Assembly (NCBI RefSeq): GCF_000264905.1
Contig: NW_006763137.1
Span: forward strand, 2,106,687-2,170,686
Direction of reading: 5' to 3'
Length of the DNA: 64,000 nucleotides
Origin: Stereum hirsutum FP-91666 SS1
Lineage: Eukaryota > Basidiomycota > Agaricomycetes > Russulales > Stereaceae
Shown: positions 44,813 through 57,600 of the stretch, in pieces
Position numbering within the stretch: the stretch's first letter is position 1
Layout: each line of letters begins with the position of its first letter
The notes under the pieces: generated by a model
Told to the model about the DNA's origin: nothing
Database searches by the model: none
What the model saw: only the letters and a program-made list of their open reading frames with translations
Made by a program: the position numbers and the translations under genes

Positions 44813-46686
44813 ATGAGTTGCAGATCTCAAAACAATATGTCTCTGAAGCGTATCAACCAAGCTGGTCTTCAATGCCTGGTCAACTACCCGTACGCTTGCC
44901 CATACACTTTGTATACAGTCAAATCCCTCATATAGATATTGAACTAGGCAAGCAACCGGTTGGCCACGCCTTCAACAAGCCCCAGAGCTCTTGACTCAAA
45001 TATTGGACGATTGTGATAACAATACAAGAGTTGCTATGACTCGTGTTAGCAAACTGGTCCGCAATTGTGCAACAGCCGCGGTGTGGCACACTGCAAATCC
45101 CAAAGTGTTTATGGCTCTTGTCCATTGCTCGTTATCACAGACGCCGGCTAGATTCGATGAAGGCGATGTCATAGTACGTACCAACATTGTATTTGATACT
45201 GCAGTGACTGACTTTCCTTTAGTACATACGCACTGCTCCAATGGCCACTCAATGGAAATCATGGCTACCGCTCGCAGAATACGTGAAAGTATTCCAGGAC
45301 AATTCCCTCCACGATGGTCACAAGCTCACCAAGGATGGCATCCAGCTCCTGAATACAACTCGCCCGGTTCTTCATATATTCCCCAACCTACACACCGTCT
45401 ACATCTTCGACTACAATTTCTTGCCAATCTTCATGTCACCAAACCTCAGTATAATACACCTCACCATGACGCAAGAATTCATCCAGGACCAGAGTCACAT
45501 CAGCTCCATCGCTTCTGCACTCAAAGACTACTGCCCTAACATCACCGAGCTCCACATATATTCTGTCAGTGAATGAGATTGTCAACTTAGCCATAAGAAG
45601 ACTATCCAGGCACTCTGCGCCCTCATCACATCGGTCTGCTCCACCCTTATCCATGTCAGCTTTCCGGTGCATCTCGTCACTTATGAAATCCTTGAACGAC
45701 TCATGCGCTGTCCACACCTTCAATCAATAGGCCAATCAATACAACCCAACAGAATCGGCCTACGGAGTCATACGGATATATGCAGAGGATTGAACTGCCA
45801 TGTCATCAATTCGTATAAACGAAATGACATAGAGTCACCGCACACACCATTCCCTGTGATCGAAGAAATAGACCTTCTGGTGCCAAACTTCAAGGCTGCT
45901 CGCATATTATTCTGCTGCTACACATTTTCCAATCTCGACACCCTCAATCTCTCCTTCCTCGGGACGAAACAGGTGGAATGGTCAAAATCCAAACACGACG
46001 ATTTATTACAAAACATACATCACTGTGCACCTCAGCTCAAACATCTTGGCCTATTTATTCTCTCCCCACCATCTTCATTCGTCAAAGACTTCCCGAGGAT
46101 TCAATGGGCGAGTCTTCAAGTCGTGGCGAGGTTTACGCTCCTGGAATCATTTCAGCTCCTTCATCCTTACCCAGCTGAGATCACTCGCTCTCAGATTGGT
46201 ATACTCCTCTCCAAGCTTCCGCACCTCACCAAATTCATTCTTAATCCGCATCCTGGAGTGCATACGGGATCTTCATTCGGGGTGGATGTGCTTTCAGAGG
46301 TGGCCAGACGGAGACCAGAGTTGCAGGAGTTGGGATTGTTCTTCAATAAGAACATAAATCTACCGCTGAAGAGCATCCCGGTGACTCCTTTCCATTCCCT
46401 TAGACTCTTTTATCATGGAACTTCAACGGTACCTGGTGCCCAAAAACCTTTCAAAGATCTTTCTTGCTACTTAATGTCCATTTTTCCTCCTGATACTGAA
46501 TTTTCGCATTATCCTGAAAATTTCACCTTCTTGAAAAACAAGCGTAGTTTTACTATTCTTCCGATTACCCATGAGGTCGTAGATGCTAGATTACGTCCTG
46601 CTACTGATGCGGCCCAGCTGTGGATTCAAGTGAAGGAGACCATGGATCTTATTAGGGACTTGAGAGCGGATTTACTTACGAATTAG
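44813..46686 (+). CDS. F-box-like paralogue C
   Basis: ATG 44813 (or in-frame 44837), an intron at 44890-44947, then a diverged F-box (APELLTQILDDCDNNTRVAM, then TRVSKLVRNC). Introns at about 45175-45222 and 45566-45610 lead to a leucine-rich C-terminal region with the shared signature KFILNPHPGV, then VDVLSEVARRRPELQELGLF. It ends at the TAG at 46684-46686. Head-to-tail with A and B, same orientation and exon plan, so it arose by tandem duplication followed by divergence. The start is uncertain. Confidence 0.75.
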
Positions 46687-47228
46687 TTCATTTGGTATTG
46701 TTTATATCCTTTTACGAACCACTTTGATTTATGACCCTTGAAGATCATTCACGTTGATTAGTACAATAACAATTGGACTCAATTCTCTTAATCTAATTAA
46801 GAATTCAAGTTTACTGTTGTTGATGCATCAGCCATTGTGCGTGGATTATTCCCTCCATAAAATATTCAAACTAACAATGTGACTTGGATAATCTTTATAG
46901 TGGAATGAATATCACACGGTTATTTCCATCAATATGAAGTTCGTCTACTCTCGATCATCATTGTCATATGAGTTGGTTCTACTCTATATCAGTATATTGA
47001 CACCCTTCTTCTGACTCTTCTAGTGTCGTGTAAACCAATCTCATTCACGGCTTTCATTTATGGCGAAGAACAGAAGATTCATTTCGGTACCTTCAACACC
47101 CTGAAACACGTTTATTGCATTGTCTGTACTGGTTAAATACTGACAGTATCTCGCCGTTTGCTCAACTTACATCCCATCCCCGTACTTCACTGCAATCATT
47201 CTCACCCAACTTTGTTTTCATATCAACC
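46687..47228. other. intergenic, no feature recognised
   Basis: AT-rich spacer ending in a CT-rich stretch just before the ATG at 47229; probably 3' UTR and promoter sequence. Confidence 0.45.
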
Positions 47229-49660
47229 ATGCCTCGTAAAGCCGCCACTGCCAACTCTGGAAATGCTGCCTTGTCTAAGAATGCTGGCGATGTGGCCGGT
47301 TCTGCTGCTGCCCAGTCTCCTGCACGCCGTAATACGCGAGGGTTAGTATTACTACTTTGCTCATACATCGAGTAATATTGATTGTATATGTGCGTAGACA
47401 AGTTAAATCTGACAAGGAAAAAGATAACAAGAAGGGTGTTGGAAAAGGCAATGTCCAGGAAAGGTGTGTTAATTCATGCTCATCACGAATAAGTGTCATT
47501 ATTGCAACTCAATACTTGTGTTTAGTACCAACAAGAAGGTTGCTAAGCGCAAGCATACTTCCGATAATGAGGACGATGAAGATGTCAAGAATGCTCCTGA
47601 GTATGTATATACTCTTTCTATAAGTTTATAATGCATACATTCATTCCTGTAATAGCCAAACCCCCCCACCGTCTAGTCCGCCTGGTATATCTCCTCCTTC
47701 AACACCTTCTCCTTTGAAGAAACTTAAAGGGGCTGGGTAAGTATATGTCATGCTCAAGAGAAATATATATTGACGTTACTGTGTATATGATATAGTAAAA
47801 GGACACTGGAAGGTGTAATCATTGATACGCCTTCCAAGTCGCCTGGAAAGAAGTATGTTATTTTGCTTATTGATCTAGTCTTATACTGATATGCTATCAG
47901 GCCGGTTCGCTTTGAGACTCCACCGCCTTTGGAAGTGCAAGTGCCAAAGACACCAAGGTCTTCGGCGAAGAAACATGCAATGAACATAGATGATGACAAT
48001 CCGTTCATGTCTAAGGATGTTAGCCGGCAAAAGGGGCACACCAAATCGTATGTGCTTTTCTATTTATTAGACTTACTGTAACTGACACATTGCACAGTTC
48101 TGCGAGTCAATTATCGAATCAACAACTTTGGGAGAAGCGAGCTGCCCTTGCACGTCTCATGAAAGAAATCGAGGCTCAGATAGGTGACACTGGAGATCAA
48201 GCTCAATCTGAAACTTACAGTGATGAAGAGCATAATATGACTGTTGATGGCTATGAGAAGGACGACTTTGTTGTTGACGATGAGGCTGAAGAGGATGGCG
48301 ATGCTGGAGATGAGGATGGTGCAGAGTACGACGATGCTCAGGAAAATAATGAACAGCAGGAATATACGCATGGAGAGGAGGAAGAGGAGGTGGAAGAGGA
48401 GGAGGAAGAGGAGCCTGAACAACCCAAGCGAGCAAAGACTTCCAAGGTTAGTTATTTTCTATATCCATTACCGGCGCTTTCTAATTTCATGTGTTATCAA
48501 AATACTGTTAGGCCTCTTCTTCAAGGATTCCTGACAATGGCAATGACACCGATCCCGGGGAACTTTCTTCTGACTCTATTCAAAGGCGCAAGAAGATTGC
48601 CCAAGGAAAGAAGAAGGCGGCAGACCCAGAGGTTGAAAAGGATGGTGCAGGATCCATTCAGATTCATGGGTATTCATGTTTTGTTTAATTTTTCACATGT
48701 CTGCATCTCATATTTTGACTTCTTCAGATTCCCGAAGAAGAGCGGTGTCAATGTCAAGGATACAAGGTACTGGTGTCACATTCTGCGTATCATTTGTGAT
48801 ATTTGGCTCACTCTTATATTTCAACAGGAAGTACAACATGTCTATTTGTAGTGTGACGAGTCGTACCCTACAGCACAAACTTGTGCAGGCAAGCTTCAGA
48901 AATGTTCCCCCGTATCCAGAGTAAGTTGTTTAAATGATTATCTATATTTATAAGTATGCTCATGAGCATTTAGGGCTGGTGGTATCACTGGTTCCACTTC
49001 AACAATTGATCTAGATTTCCTGGATGATAGCTCTTTCACTGGGATTCAGATACCGTGAGTTATTTCATTGCAGTGATACAATATTTTGATACTGATTTGT
49101 GGTACAGGGCACTGGTTCAGCTTCTCACATTCACCCAGGCTGGGCGATTTCACAATCCCGCATATGCCAATCCCGATGATTTCTCCACCGCCTTTGGAGT
49201 ATCCACGAACCCGACCATTCACATTCCTGATACTATCATTCCGTCGCTCTTCATTTCCTTCGGAATCGTACATCAATCCAATACCATCAAAGGTCGAGCG
49301 ATCGGTGCCAATAGTACCAAGGGGTATAAGGATATTCAGATATACCATATCAGTCAATATCACGAGAGGGCAATTGCTTTCATGTGCCGAACCCTTGGCG
49401 AAAGTGAACTGTCTCTTTATACCTATGAAGGAGCAGTTGGGTACAGTACAATGTTTGGTGAACTTGGTGAGCAATTATATTACCTGCTACTTGAAATCAA
49501 ATTAACTTATAGTCAACTTATCCACAGCGTCACCGACTCGTCCCTCTCCGACCAAGAAGAAGAACAGTGCTGGCCCCTCCTCACCCTCCAAGCCCAGTCC
49601 CCTTGACAACATGCGGCGAGCCAACATGAAGAAGACTGTCCCAGTTACCAATTCAATTGG
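47229..49660 (+). CDS. low-complexity nuclear-type protein, 3' end lost in gap
   Basis: ATG 47229 (MPRKAATANSGNAALSKNAG) begins a series of short exons split by 45-70 nt introns. The N-terminal half is rich in Lys, Ser, Pro and Thr (PSPLKKLKGAG; PRSSAKKHAMN), then very acidic (48280-48415, poly-Glu), then basic again, the look of a disordered chromatin or nuclear protein. From about 49110 a conserved-looking globular domain follows (LLTFTQAGRFHNPAYANPDD; YHISQYHERAIAFMCRTLGE). Coding sequence continues (Ser/Pro/Lys-rich) up to the first N at 49661. The family is not recognised. Confidence 0.65.
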
Positions 49661-50575
49661 NNNNNNNNNNNNNNNNNNNNNNNNNNNNNNNNNNNNNNNN
49701 NNNNNNNNNNNNNNNNNNNNNNNNNNNNNNNNNNNNNNNNNNNNNNNNNNNNNNNNNNNNNNNNNNNNNNNNNNNNNNNNNNNNNNNNNNNNNNNNNNNN
49801 NNNNNNNNNNNNNNNNNNNNNNNNNNNNNNNNNNNNNNNNNNNNNNNNNNNNNNNNNNNNNNNNNNNNNNNNNNNNNNNNNNNNNNNNNNNNNNNNNNNN
49901 NNNNNNNNNNNNNNNNNNNNNNNNNNNNNNNNNNNNNNNNNNNNNNNNNNNNNNNNNNNNNNNNNNNNNNNNNNNNNNNNNNNNNNNNNNNNNNNNNNNN
50001 NNNNNNNNNNNNNNNNNNNNNNNNNNNNNNNNNNNNNNNNNNNNNNNNNNNNNNNNNNNNNNNNNNNNNNNNNNNNNNNNNNNNNNNNNNNNNNNNNNNN
50101 NNNNNNNNNNNNNNNNNNNNNNNNNNNNNNNNNNNNNNNNNNNNNNNNNNNNNNNNNNNNNNNNNNNNNNNNNNNNNNNNNNNNNNNNNNNNNNNNNNNN
50201 NNNNNNNNNNNNNNNNNNNNNNNNNNNNNNNNNNNNNNNNNNNNNNNNNNNNNNNNNNNNNNNNNNNNNNNNNNNNNNNNNNNNNNNNNNNNNNNNNNNN
50301 NNNNNNNNNNNNNNNNNNNNNNNNNNNNNNNNNNNNNNNNNNNNNNNNNNNNNNNNNNNNNNNNNNNNNNNNNNNNNNNNNNNNNNNNNNNNNNNNNNNN
50401 NNNNNNNNNNNNNNNNNNNNNNNNNNNNNNNNNNNNNNNNNNNNNNNNNNNNNNNNNNNNNNNNNNNNNNNNNNNNNNNNNNNNNNNNNNNNNNNNNNNN
50501 NNNNNNNNNNNNNNNNNNNNNNNNNNNNNNNNNNNNNNNNNNNNNNNNNNNNNNNNNNNNNNNNNNNNNNNNNNN
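49661..50575. other. assembly gap (915 Ns)
   Basis: A continuous run of N. Reading frames that appear to cross it are artefacts. Sequence character changes across it (more AT-rich downstream), so the two sides need not be adjacent in the way drawn. Confidence 0.99.
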
Positions 50576-51305
50576 GGATGGGTCAAGGAAGTCTAATTTG
50601 CGGTCATATCGATTAGACATTGAACCTGTCCAACCGGACTGGAAGGCGAGTATGATAAATTTTCACTTTTTATTTGAAGACAAGCAACGTTCTATGGTGG
50701 AATATTCCTGGCCAGGAATTGATGGTCCTGGTCCTTCCTCAGTACGATTTGGAGCTCCGGCTGAGCGTATTCATCAAAGTAAGACAGACAGCATCCACCT
50801 TCATTTTGTATGGCTGACAATAAACTCAGAACCCATGGACCATTACCTTCATAATATGGATGCCTGTATTTTCGGAGAACAGCGTGCAGAAACACATCGA
50901 CTCATCTTGAGGGAGGGAACCAAAACTATGGCAAAGTATATGGGTGGATGGCCACGAATGCCTCTGATGCATGGTATATGTCTTCCGTCTACAATCAAAG
51001 GTCAGTTTGACATACTAGTTTGGTCATGTACAATCCTAACTTTATTATGTGTACCAGTGCCTACTTGGGATGTACAGCATCACTTTCTACATTCAGATCA
51101 AGTGTCAGCCATACCTTTAGAACAATTATGGCACCAACCTCTAAAGACTGGTTGTGACATATTATCTTGGAAGGATGAGATTTCTGCGGGAAGTTTTGTG
51201 GCAGTTGCATTTGTTCCTACCCGGACAGAGGATCCTGAAAATGGACGACCAATCCTGAAACGATACTTACACGGAGTTTATATTATCTTACCTCCTACTG
51301 TCTAA
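50576..51305 (+). CDS. hypothetical protein, 5' end lost in gap
   Basis: The frame from the gap edge reads LRSYRLDIEPVQPDW and continues through SMVEYSWPGIDGPGPSSVRF and KTMAKYMGGWPRMPLMHG. A GT-AG intron (about 51001-51057) leads to PTWDVQHHFLHSDQ and the stop after ILPPTV at 51303-51305. No domain is recognised. The AT-rich composition matches the Helitron that follows, so it may be element cargo rather than the end of the gene upstream of the gap. Confidence 0.5.
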
Positions 51306-51613
51306 ATATGTATCTTATCTAATTCGACCTCTTTGGCTGGCAAAAAATAACACATGCAATTATCACATGGATATAAGTTCTGCCTGTACCCGGTTTGCTA
51401 GAACGACTGTACACCCTGTTTCACCTACATCAAATGAAATTGATCACAAATGAAATTGATCACACACTAGGGGATGAAACATTTAATATCTGTCTTTCTA
51501 CACTTATAAAAGCACAGGTGTTTGCTGCTACACTTTCTCTTCCTAATCCCCATCATCCGCAAACCTCACATTGACTTATATTCATACCCCTCATCGTCTA
51601 CAGACCTCACATC
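51306..51613. other. Helitron upstream region
   Basis: A short direct duplication, AAATGAAATTGATCAC, at about 51432-51464, then a CT/CA-rich leader before the ATG at 51614. The Helitron 5' TC terminus could not be placed. Confidence 0.4.
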
Positions 51614-54600
51614 ATGAATAAGACCACTTATTCATACATTGCCACAACATTATGCATTCTGACAGCATGCCCTATCTCATTCTTCCTAAATTGGAGTATA
51701 GCCAGCCTCAAAGATGGGCTTTCTATGCTTTTGGCTATTATGTCATCCATTATTCTATCCTATGGGATATACAAGTTAATCATACAAGTTATATTTGCAC
51801 AAGATGTACAATCATTTGATGCTGCACAAGCTGTATCTTCACAGGTTGACTTAGAACGTATTGTTCAAGTCGGTGGAGCATACGCACCCAAACGTTATAG
51901 CTTTACATTGTTACGGTCATATAAACCTGACCTTTCTGAAGAATACAAAGAAACCTTCTTTCATTTTGAAACCATGGTACGGATAAATAATATACATCCT
52001 AAGTATATGACACATCCATATGTGGTTGTCCAAGTGCCTTTACACATACTGCTCAATGAAAGCAAAGATACACTAGGGTCTATTGCCAGACTTCATGGCA
52101 TACCTGTTCATTCAAGAACACCTGTTGCCTCAGTACGGGAGTCCCTTGAGAAACATCAGACCTGTGATATTTGTAGATCCACTATATTTATATTTTATAT
52201 TGCTACCTCAACACTATCAAGCACTGAGCGTTCCACAAATCACAAGCGCCGCCACATTGATAATAACACCAATAGTGTGCCCATGACCAATAATGGTACA
52301 AAGAATAAACATAAACCAACAAACAATGATAATGTGTACACAGAACTGTTCCCGCCACGGCCGCCATCAACCTCAGTATTAACACATATTGTAAACTCAT
52401 TTTGTGAGGCGTTGGAACCAGACAATGTTATGGAAGAAGGATGTGCTGTTTGCGGTTTGCTTTCATTGACTAAAACCATGATACCTTTGTCTGATGCCAA
52501 GATCAATATATCACTTTTATCACACAACAATAGTAAACTTACTCGTAAAGAACGATTTACAATTGATGACCCCATTGAAGATATTGACGGTCCTGTTATA
52601 GATCATAATTGTAATAAAATATGCACAGAATGTTATAATAAGCTCAAGAAAAATAAAATACCCGCAAATGCACTTGTTCTAGGTAACTGGATTGGAGATG
52701 TACCCAGAGTTATGAAGGGGCTGTCAATGGCAGAAAAGATGATGATATCTAGGGTACATCATAATTGATGTATTGTGCGAGTTGCAAAGTCCGGACAGCA
52801 TCGAATGAAAGGAAATGCTATATGTTGGTCTGTGCCTATGCCCAATATATATAAAGCCTTACCTCCTACACCAGAGGAAATGAACGAAGTACTTGCATTT
52901 GTATATTTAGGGCCAGAAAAGCCTACAGAAGATGATTATAAACGTACCCCATTACTAGTACGCAAAAATAAAGTAAAGAATGCCTTGGAATGGCTCAAAT
53001 TAAATCATGATCAATATCATGATTTGACAATAGCTTATGATGTGTTGGACCGATATTCAGAGAATACACCAATAGTAGTCACTGATTATAGACATTCTGA
53101 TAATCCTATACAGCCGGAAGCAACTGCAGTGACAGGAGATGAGTCAGAAGAAGGAACAGAGACAGGGCCATGTACCTTTCAAGTTCATGGCCTAGTGGGA
53201 TCTGACTTGGAGCACATGAATACACAGCAATATAAGGCAGAGGCATTGAAGCATTTATTGCATGGAGGTACCGCCCTGGGTATTGGTAGGTCAGAAGAAC
53301 CTGAAAGTTTATGGGATAATCCTACTTTGTATCCTCAAATATTCCCTTGGCTATTTCCATATGGTAAAGGAGGTATTGGTCATGCACTAGCTAAGAATAA
53401 GGTAGAAGATCACACACGTAAAGGGCAATTACTACTTTACCATGACAAACGCTTTCAAGTTGATCCTATGTTTCCATTGGTTGCTTTAAATCATGAACAA
53501 ATCAAACAATGTGCTCAAGCTGGTAATCTTTTGACTAACAAAGCTAATTTTAACTCAGTAGCAGATTGCTTGGTTAATTTAGATCAGTCAACCTTACTGT
53601 CTCTGATTGAAAAAATGAAGGAGGGTAAACTTGTTAAAACGCAGACTCAAGAAGAGAAGGACTGTTTTAGAGTAATTTCAGACATTGATTACGTAGCACA
53701 ACATGTGTCAAACTCTAGAACTAACCAAAAGTATATGCGAAATGAAGCGTGGGCACTTGTTCATTATCTTGGGGCCCCTCACTGGTTCATAACATTCTCT
53801 CCTACGGATAATAAACATCCATTATGCTTATATTATGCAGATACAGATGAAAAAATATACCCCAATATTTGGGATAATACAGCTAGAATGAAGCTTATTG
53901 CAAGAAACCCAGTGGCATCAGCCCGTTTCTTCAAAGTTATAGTGGACTTGTTCATTAAATATGTCTTAGGCGTTAATAATCCTGATAAACTTGGATTGTA
54001 TGGTGAAACGGAAGGATATTACGCCACTGTTGAGCAACAAGGTCGTCTCATGCTACATTTACATGCTCTTCTTTGGATCAAGCATGGATTAACACCTCAA
54101 GAAGTGCGTGATCGTATTCTCGATGAAAATTCTGACTTTCAGACTCGATTGGTACAATACATTGAAAGTGTACAGAAAGGAGAGTTTTATACAGGTACAA
54201 TGGCCACAGTAGCTGTAAGAGCGCGTGAGGAAGAAGCATCGCCTAACTATCAATGTCCCACACTTTGCCTTCCTGAGAAAGCTCCTGCTCCATGTGAACC
54301 TCACTTTAGCAATGAGTCAGAAACAGAATGCTTAAAGTGTACTACCAGCAACTCTTGGTGGTCTAATGTGTTTCAGAAGGTGGTAGATATCATTTTATTT
54401 AGATCAAATAGACATAGCTGTGAAAAAGGAGGGTGTAAAACCAATAAGCTTCATAACTGTAAAGCACGATTTCCAAGGGACACCTATCTTGAATCTTCCA
54501 TTGATCCTGACACAGGAAGTCTCCGGCTACGCAAAGGAGAGGCCTGGCTGAATACATTTTCACCTATCCTGACCTTTCTCATGAGATGTAATACAGATGT

Positions 54601-57600
54601 CACTAATCTATTGTCAGGTACAGCTATTAAAGCTGTTATAGCTTACACAACTGATTATATTATAAAGCCAGGTTTGCAAACACATGTAATGTTTGATGCT
54701 GTTAAAACTGTATTTGAAAAAAATGAAGACATTCTTCATGGTGATGCTAGTAAAGGAGTAAAGGCACGCCAACTCATGGTAAAGATTGTAAATGCGCTAA
54801 CCGCCCGTAAAGAAATTGGTGCTCCTATGGCTTGTCTTTATCTTCTAAGACATCCGGACCATTATACAAACTTTAAGTTCATTGTATGGTATTGGCCACA
54901 ATTTGTTAATCATATAAAAGAACAGTTTGGTATTCCTTTATATGGATCTGACAAAAACAGAGATAAGGTTACTATCCGCAGGGTAGAAGAGTCAATTGTA
55001 TCATTGTCCCCTGTTATTGACTATATATACAGGCCATCTATATATGGTGATGTTTGTCTATATGACTGGATAACTATGTATACAAAGAAGTATTGTGGCC
55101 CTGCACGCTCAAGAAGAACTAAAAATACAGTAAATAAAATAAGTAATAATGAAGCAACAACACATCATATCATTCAGGAGGATGACAGTGCTGATGAGCT
55201 TGATTTATTCCGGCACATATCTCCAGATACCACAGAATGTATACCTGTGCCTGTAAATACTGAACAACCTTCACAGAGCTCATCAAACACTGTATATTCT
55301 GATGATGAAGACACATCTGAAACTATAGTTCCAGATGATAAAGAAGATACTGATGAAGATCCTGCAGACATCATGAGTGTTGATGAAAATGAGTTCATCC
55401 ATAATACTAAGACATCCAAAGGAAAGAGTGTAAAAAGGTCCAAACCAAGTAAACCTATACATCAATTCCTTTCTGAACACCCGAGCTGGAAAATATATGA
55501 CATTATTAAACGGGAAGAAAACATGGTCCCAATACTGACAGGAGGAACACTTCCACGTAAGGATGGAAACCGTGAAGACTACTGTTTAACAATGCTGGTA
55601 TTTTTCAAGCCATGGCGTTCTGGCAAGGATCTCAAAGCCAATACAGAAAACTGGGATACTATATTTCGATCTCATGATTTTACAGAAAGACAAGTGACTA
55701 TCATGAAGAACTTCCATATAAAACATGAATGTCATGATGCAAAAGATGATCATTATGCACAAAGAAAGAAAAATGCAGTTAACTCTGGTCATCTACCTGG
55801 CAACATATCTGACTATATTGATGACATGCATTATCAAAGTGAAGTAGACAAGTATGAAGACTCAGAAGATCTACTGGAACATGTAAGAAAACAGTCTAAT
55901 AAAGAGGGCCGTGGGTATCAGAATAATAAGAACTTGATGAATCTAATGAAGAGTAAATTAATATTGACAGGGTGGACAGATAGAACTGATGTAGATATAG
56001 CATGTCCTCAATTTGAGCATTTTGACTCTGGTTTAAATTCCACCGCACAGTGGAGTGATTTACTTCAGACAAAGAAAGAAGAGGTTATTCGCCTTCGAAC
56101 TGAAACAATTGCAAAAGAAAAACAAGTTATGGCTAAGCAAACTGAAGATCAGATAGACTGGGTCGATACCGTTAAAGAGGTGGATCGGTCTTACTTACAA
56201 ATGGACTTTCAAATGCAGAAAAAAGAGGATAAACAGCTTACTACAGCAACCATCATGAAATTTTCCTTGAATGAAGAACAAGAGCGAGCTTTTAGAATAC
56301 TTGTAAATCATGCAACTCACCCAACTGGAGAAAATTTACTATTATATGTTTGTGGTATGGCTGGTACAGGAAAATCACAAGTAATCAAAGCATGGAAACA
56401 TTTCTTTAAACGAAAGAATCAACCTTTTAGATTTATGGTTATGGCTCCAACAGCCTCTGCAGCTGCTGTTGTAGGGGGTTCAACTTATCATTCCACGTTA
56501 GGCTTTCAAAAATCAACCCCTATGAAAACTGTGTCGGCCTTGAATACTGTCAGAGAGCGATTAGACAATGTAGACTATATATTTTTAGATGAAATATCCA
56601 TGGTAGATTGCACCAGCTTTTATGAGATGAGTGCTCAGATGTGTATAGCTACTGGTCTTATTGACTATCCTTTTGGGTCAAAAAACTTTGTCATTGCAGG
56701 TGACCCTGCTCAATTACCACCAGTTAAAATAGCTGGCCCAGCATTATACAGTGACACTGTAGGTTCTGTCATACATAGAACACATGCTCTCAAAATACAA
56801 AAACAATCTATGGGAAAAGCATTATATCATCAGTTCATTCATGTGGTTATGCTTCGCCAAAATATGAGGCAGAAGGGACAGTCAGCAGAGGATGCTGCCT
56901 ATAGAACAGTATTGGAAAATCTACGGTTTAAGAAATGCACACAAGCTGACTTGGATCTTATGTTAACACGTGTTGCTGGGAGAGGTCCTAACAATCCTAA
57001 AATATACGATAAGAATTTCAGATCAGTTCCTATTATCACTGGCCGTAACGCTGCACGAGATCAGACTAATATTACAGGAGTAGGTCTCTTTGCAGCAGAC
57101 ACAGGTCAACAATTAACCACCTTCTATTCTATAGATAAATTCAGAACATGGGCTGATACCGAAAAGAAGATTGAACGTAAAAGAGGAAAGAAACCAGTTG
57201 ATTTGACTAGACAGACTGATGATGTAAATGGAAACATCCAGGAGGCCCTATGGAATTTATGGCCATCAAGAACAGAGCATCATCCTGGTATGCTTCACCT
57301 GTGTAAGGGCATGCCTGTTATGATAAAAGATAACCAAGCCACTGAACTCGCGGTCACAAATGGTGCTGAAGCAGAAGTTGTTGATTGGACATCACATCTA
57401 CTGCCCGATGGAAAACCTGTGTTAGATATACTGTTTGTCAAGTTGAAATACCCACCCTTTACAATTAAAATAGAAGGTTTACCAGACAATGTTGTACCAA
57501 TCAAAAGATTAGCAAAGGATATTAAATGCGGTATGAATGACGATACCACTATTTTGATAACACGTGATCAAATCCCTATTGTACAAGATTTTGCCATGAC

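Noticed and set aside
49502..51305. Long frames on both strands across the gap
   Set aside because: They are open only because the 915 Ns contain no stops. Only the flanking real bases carry information.
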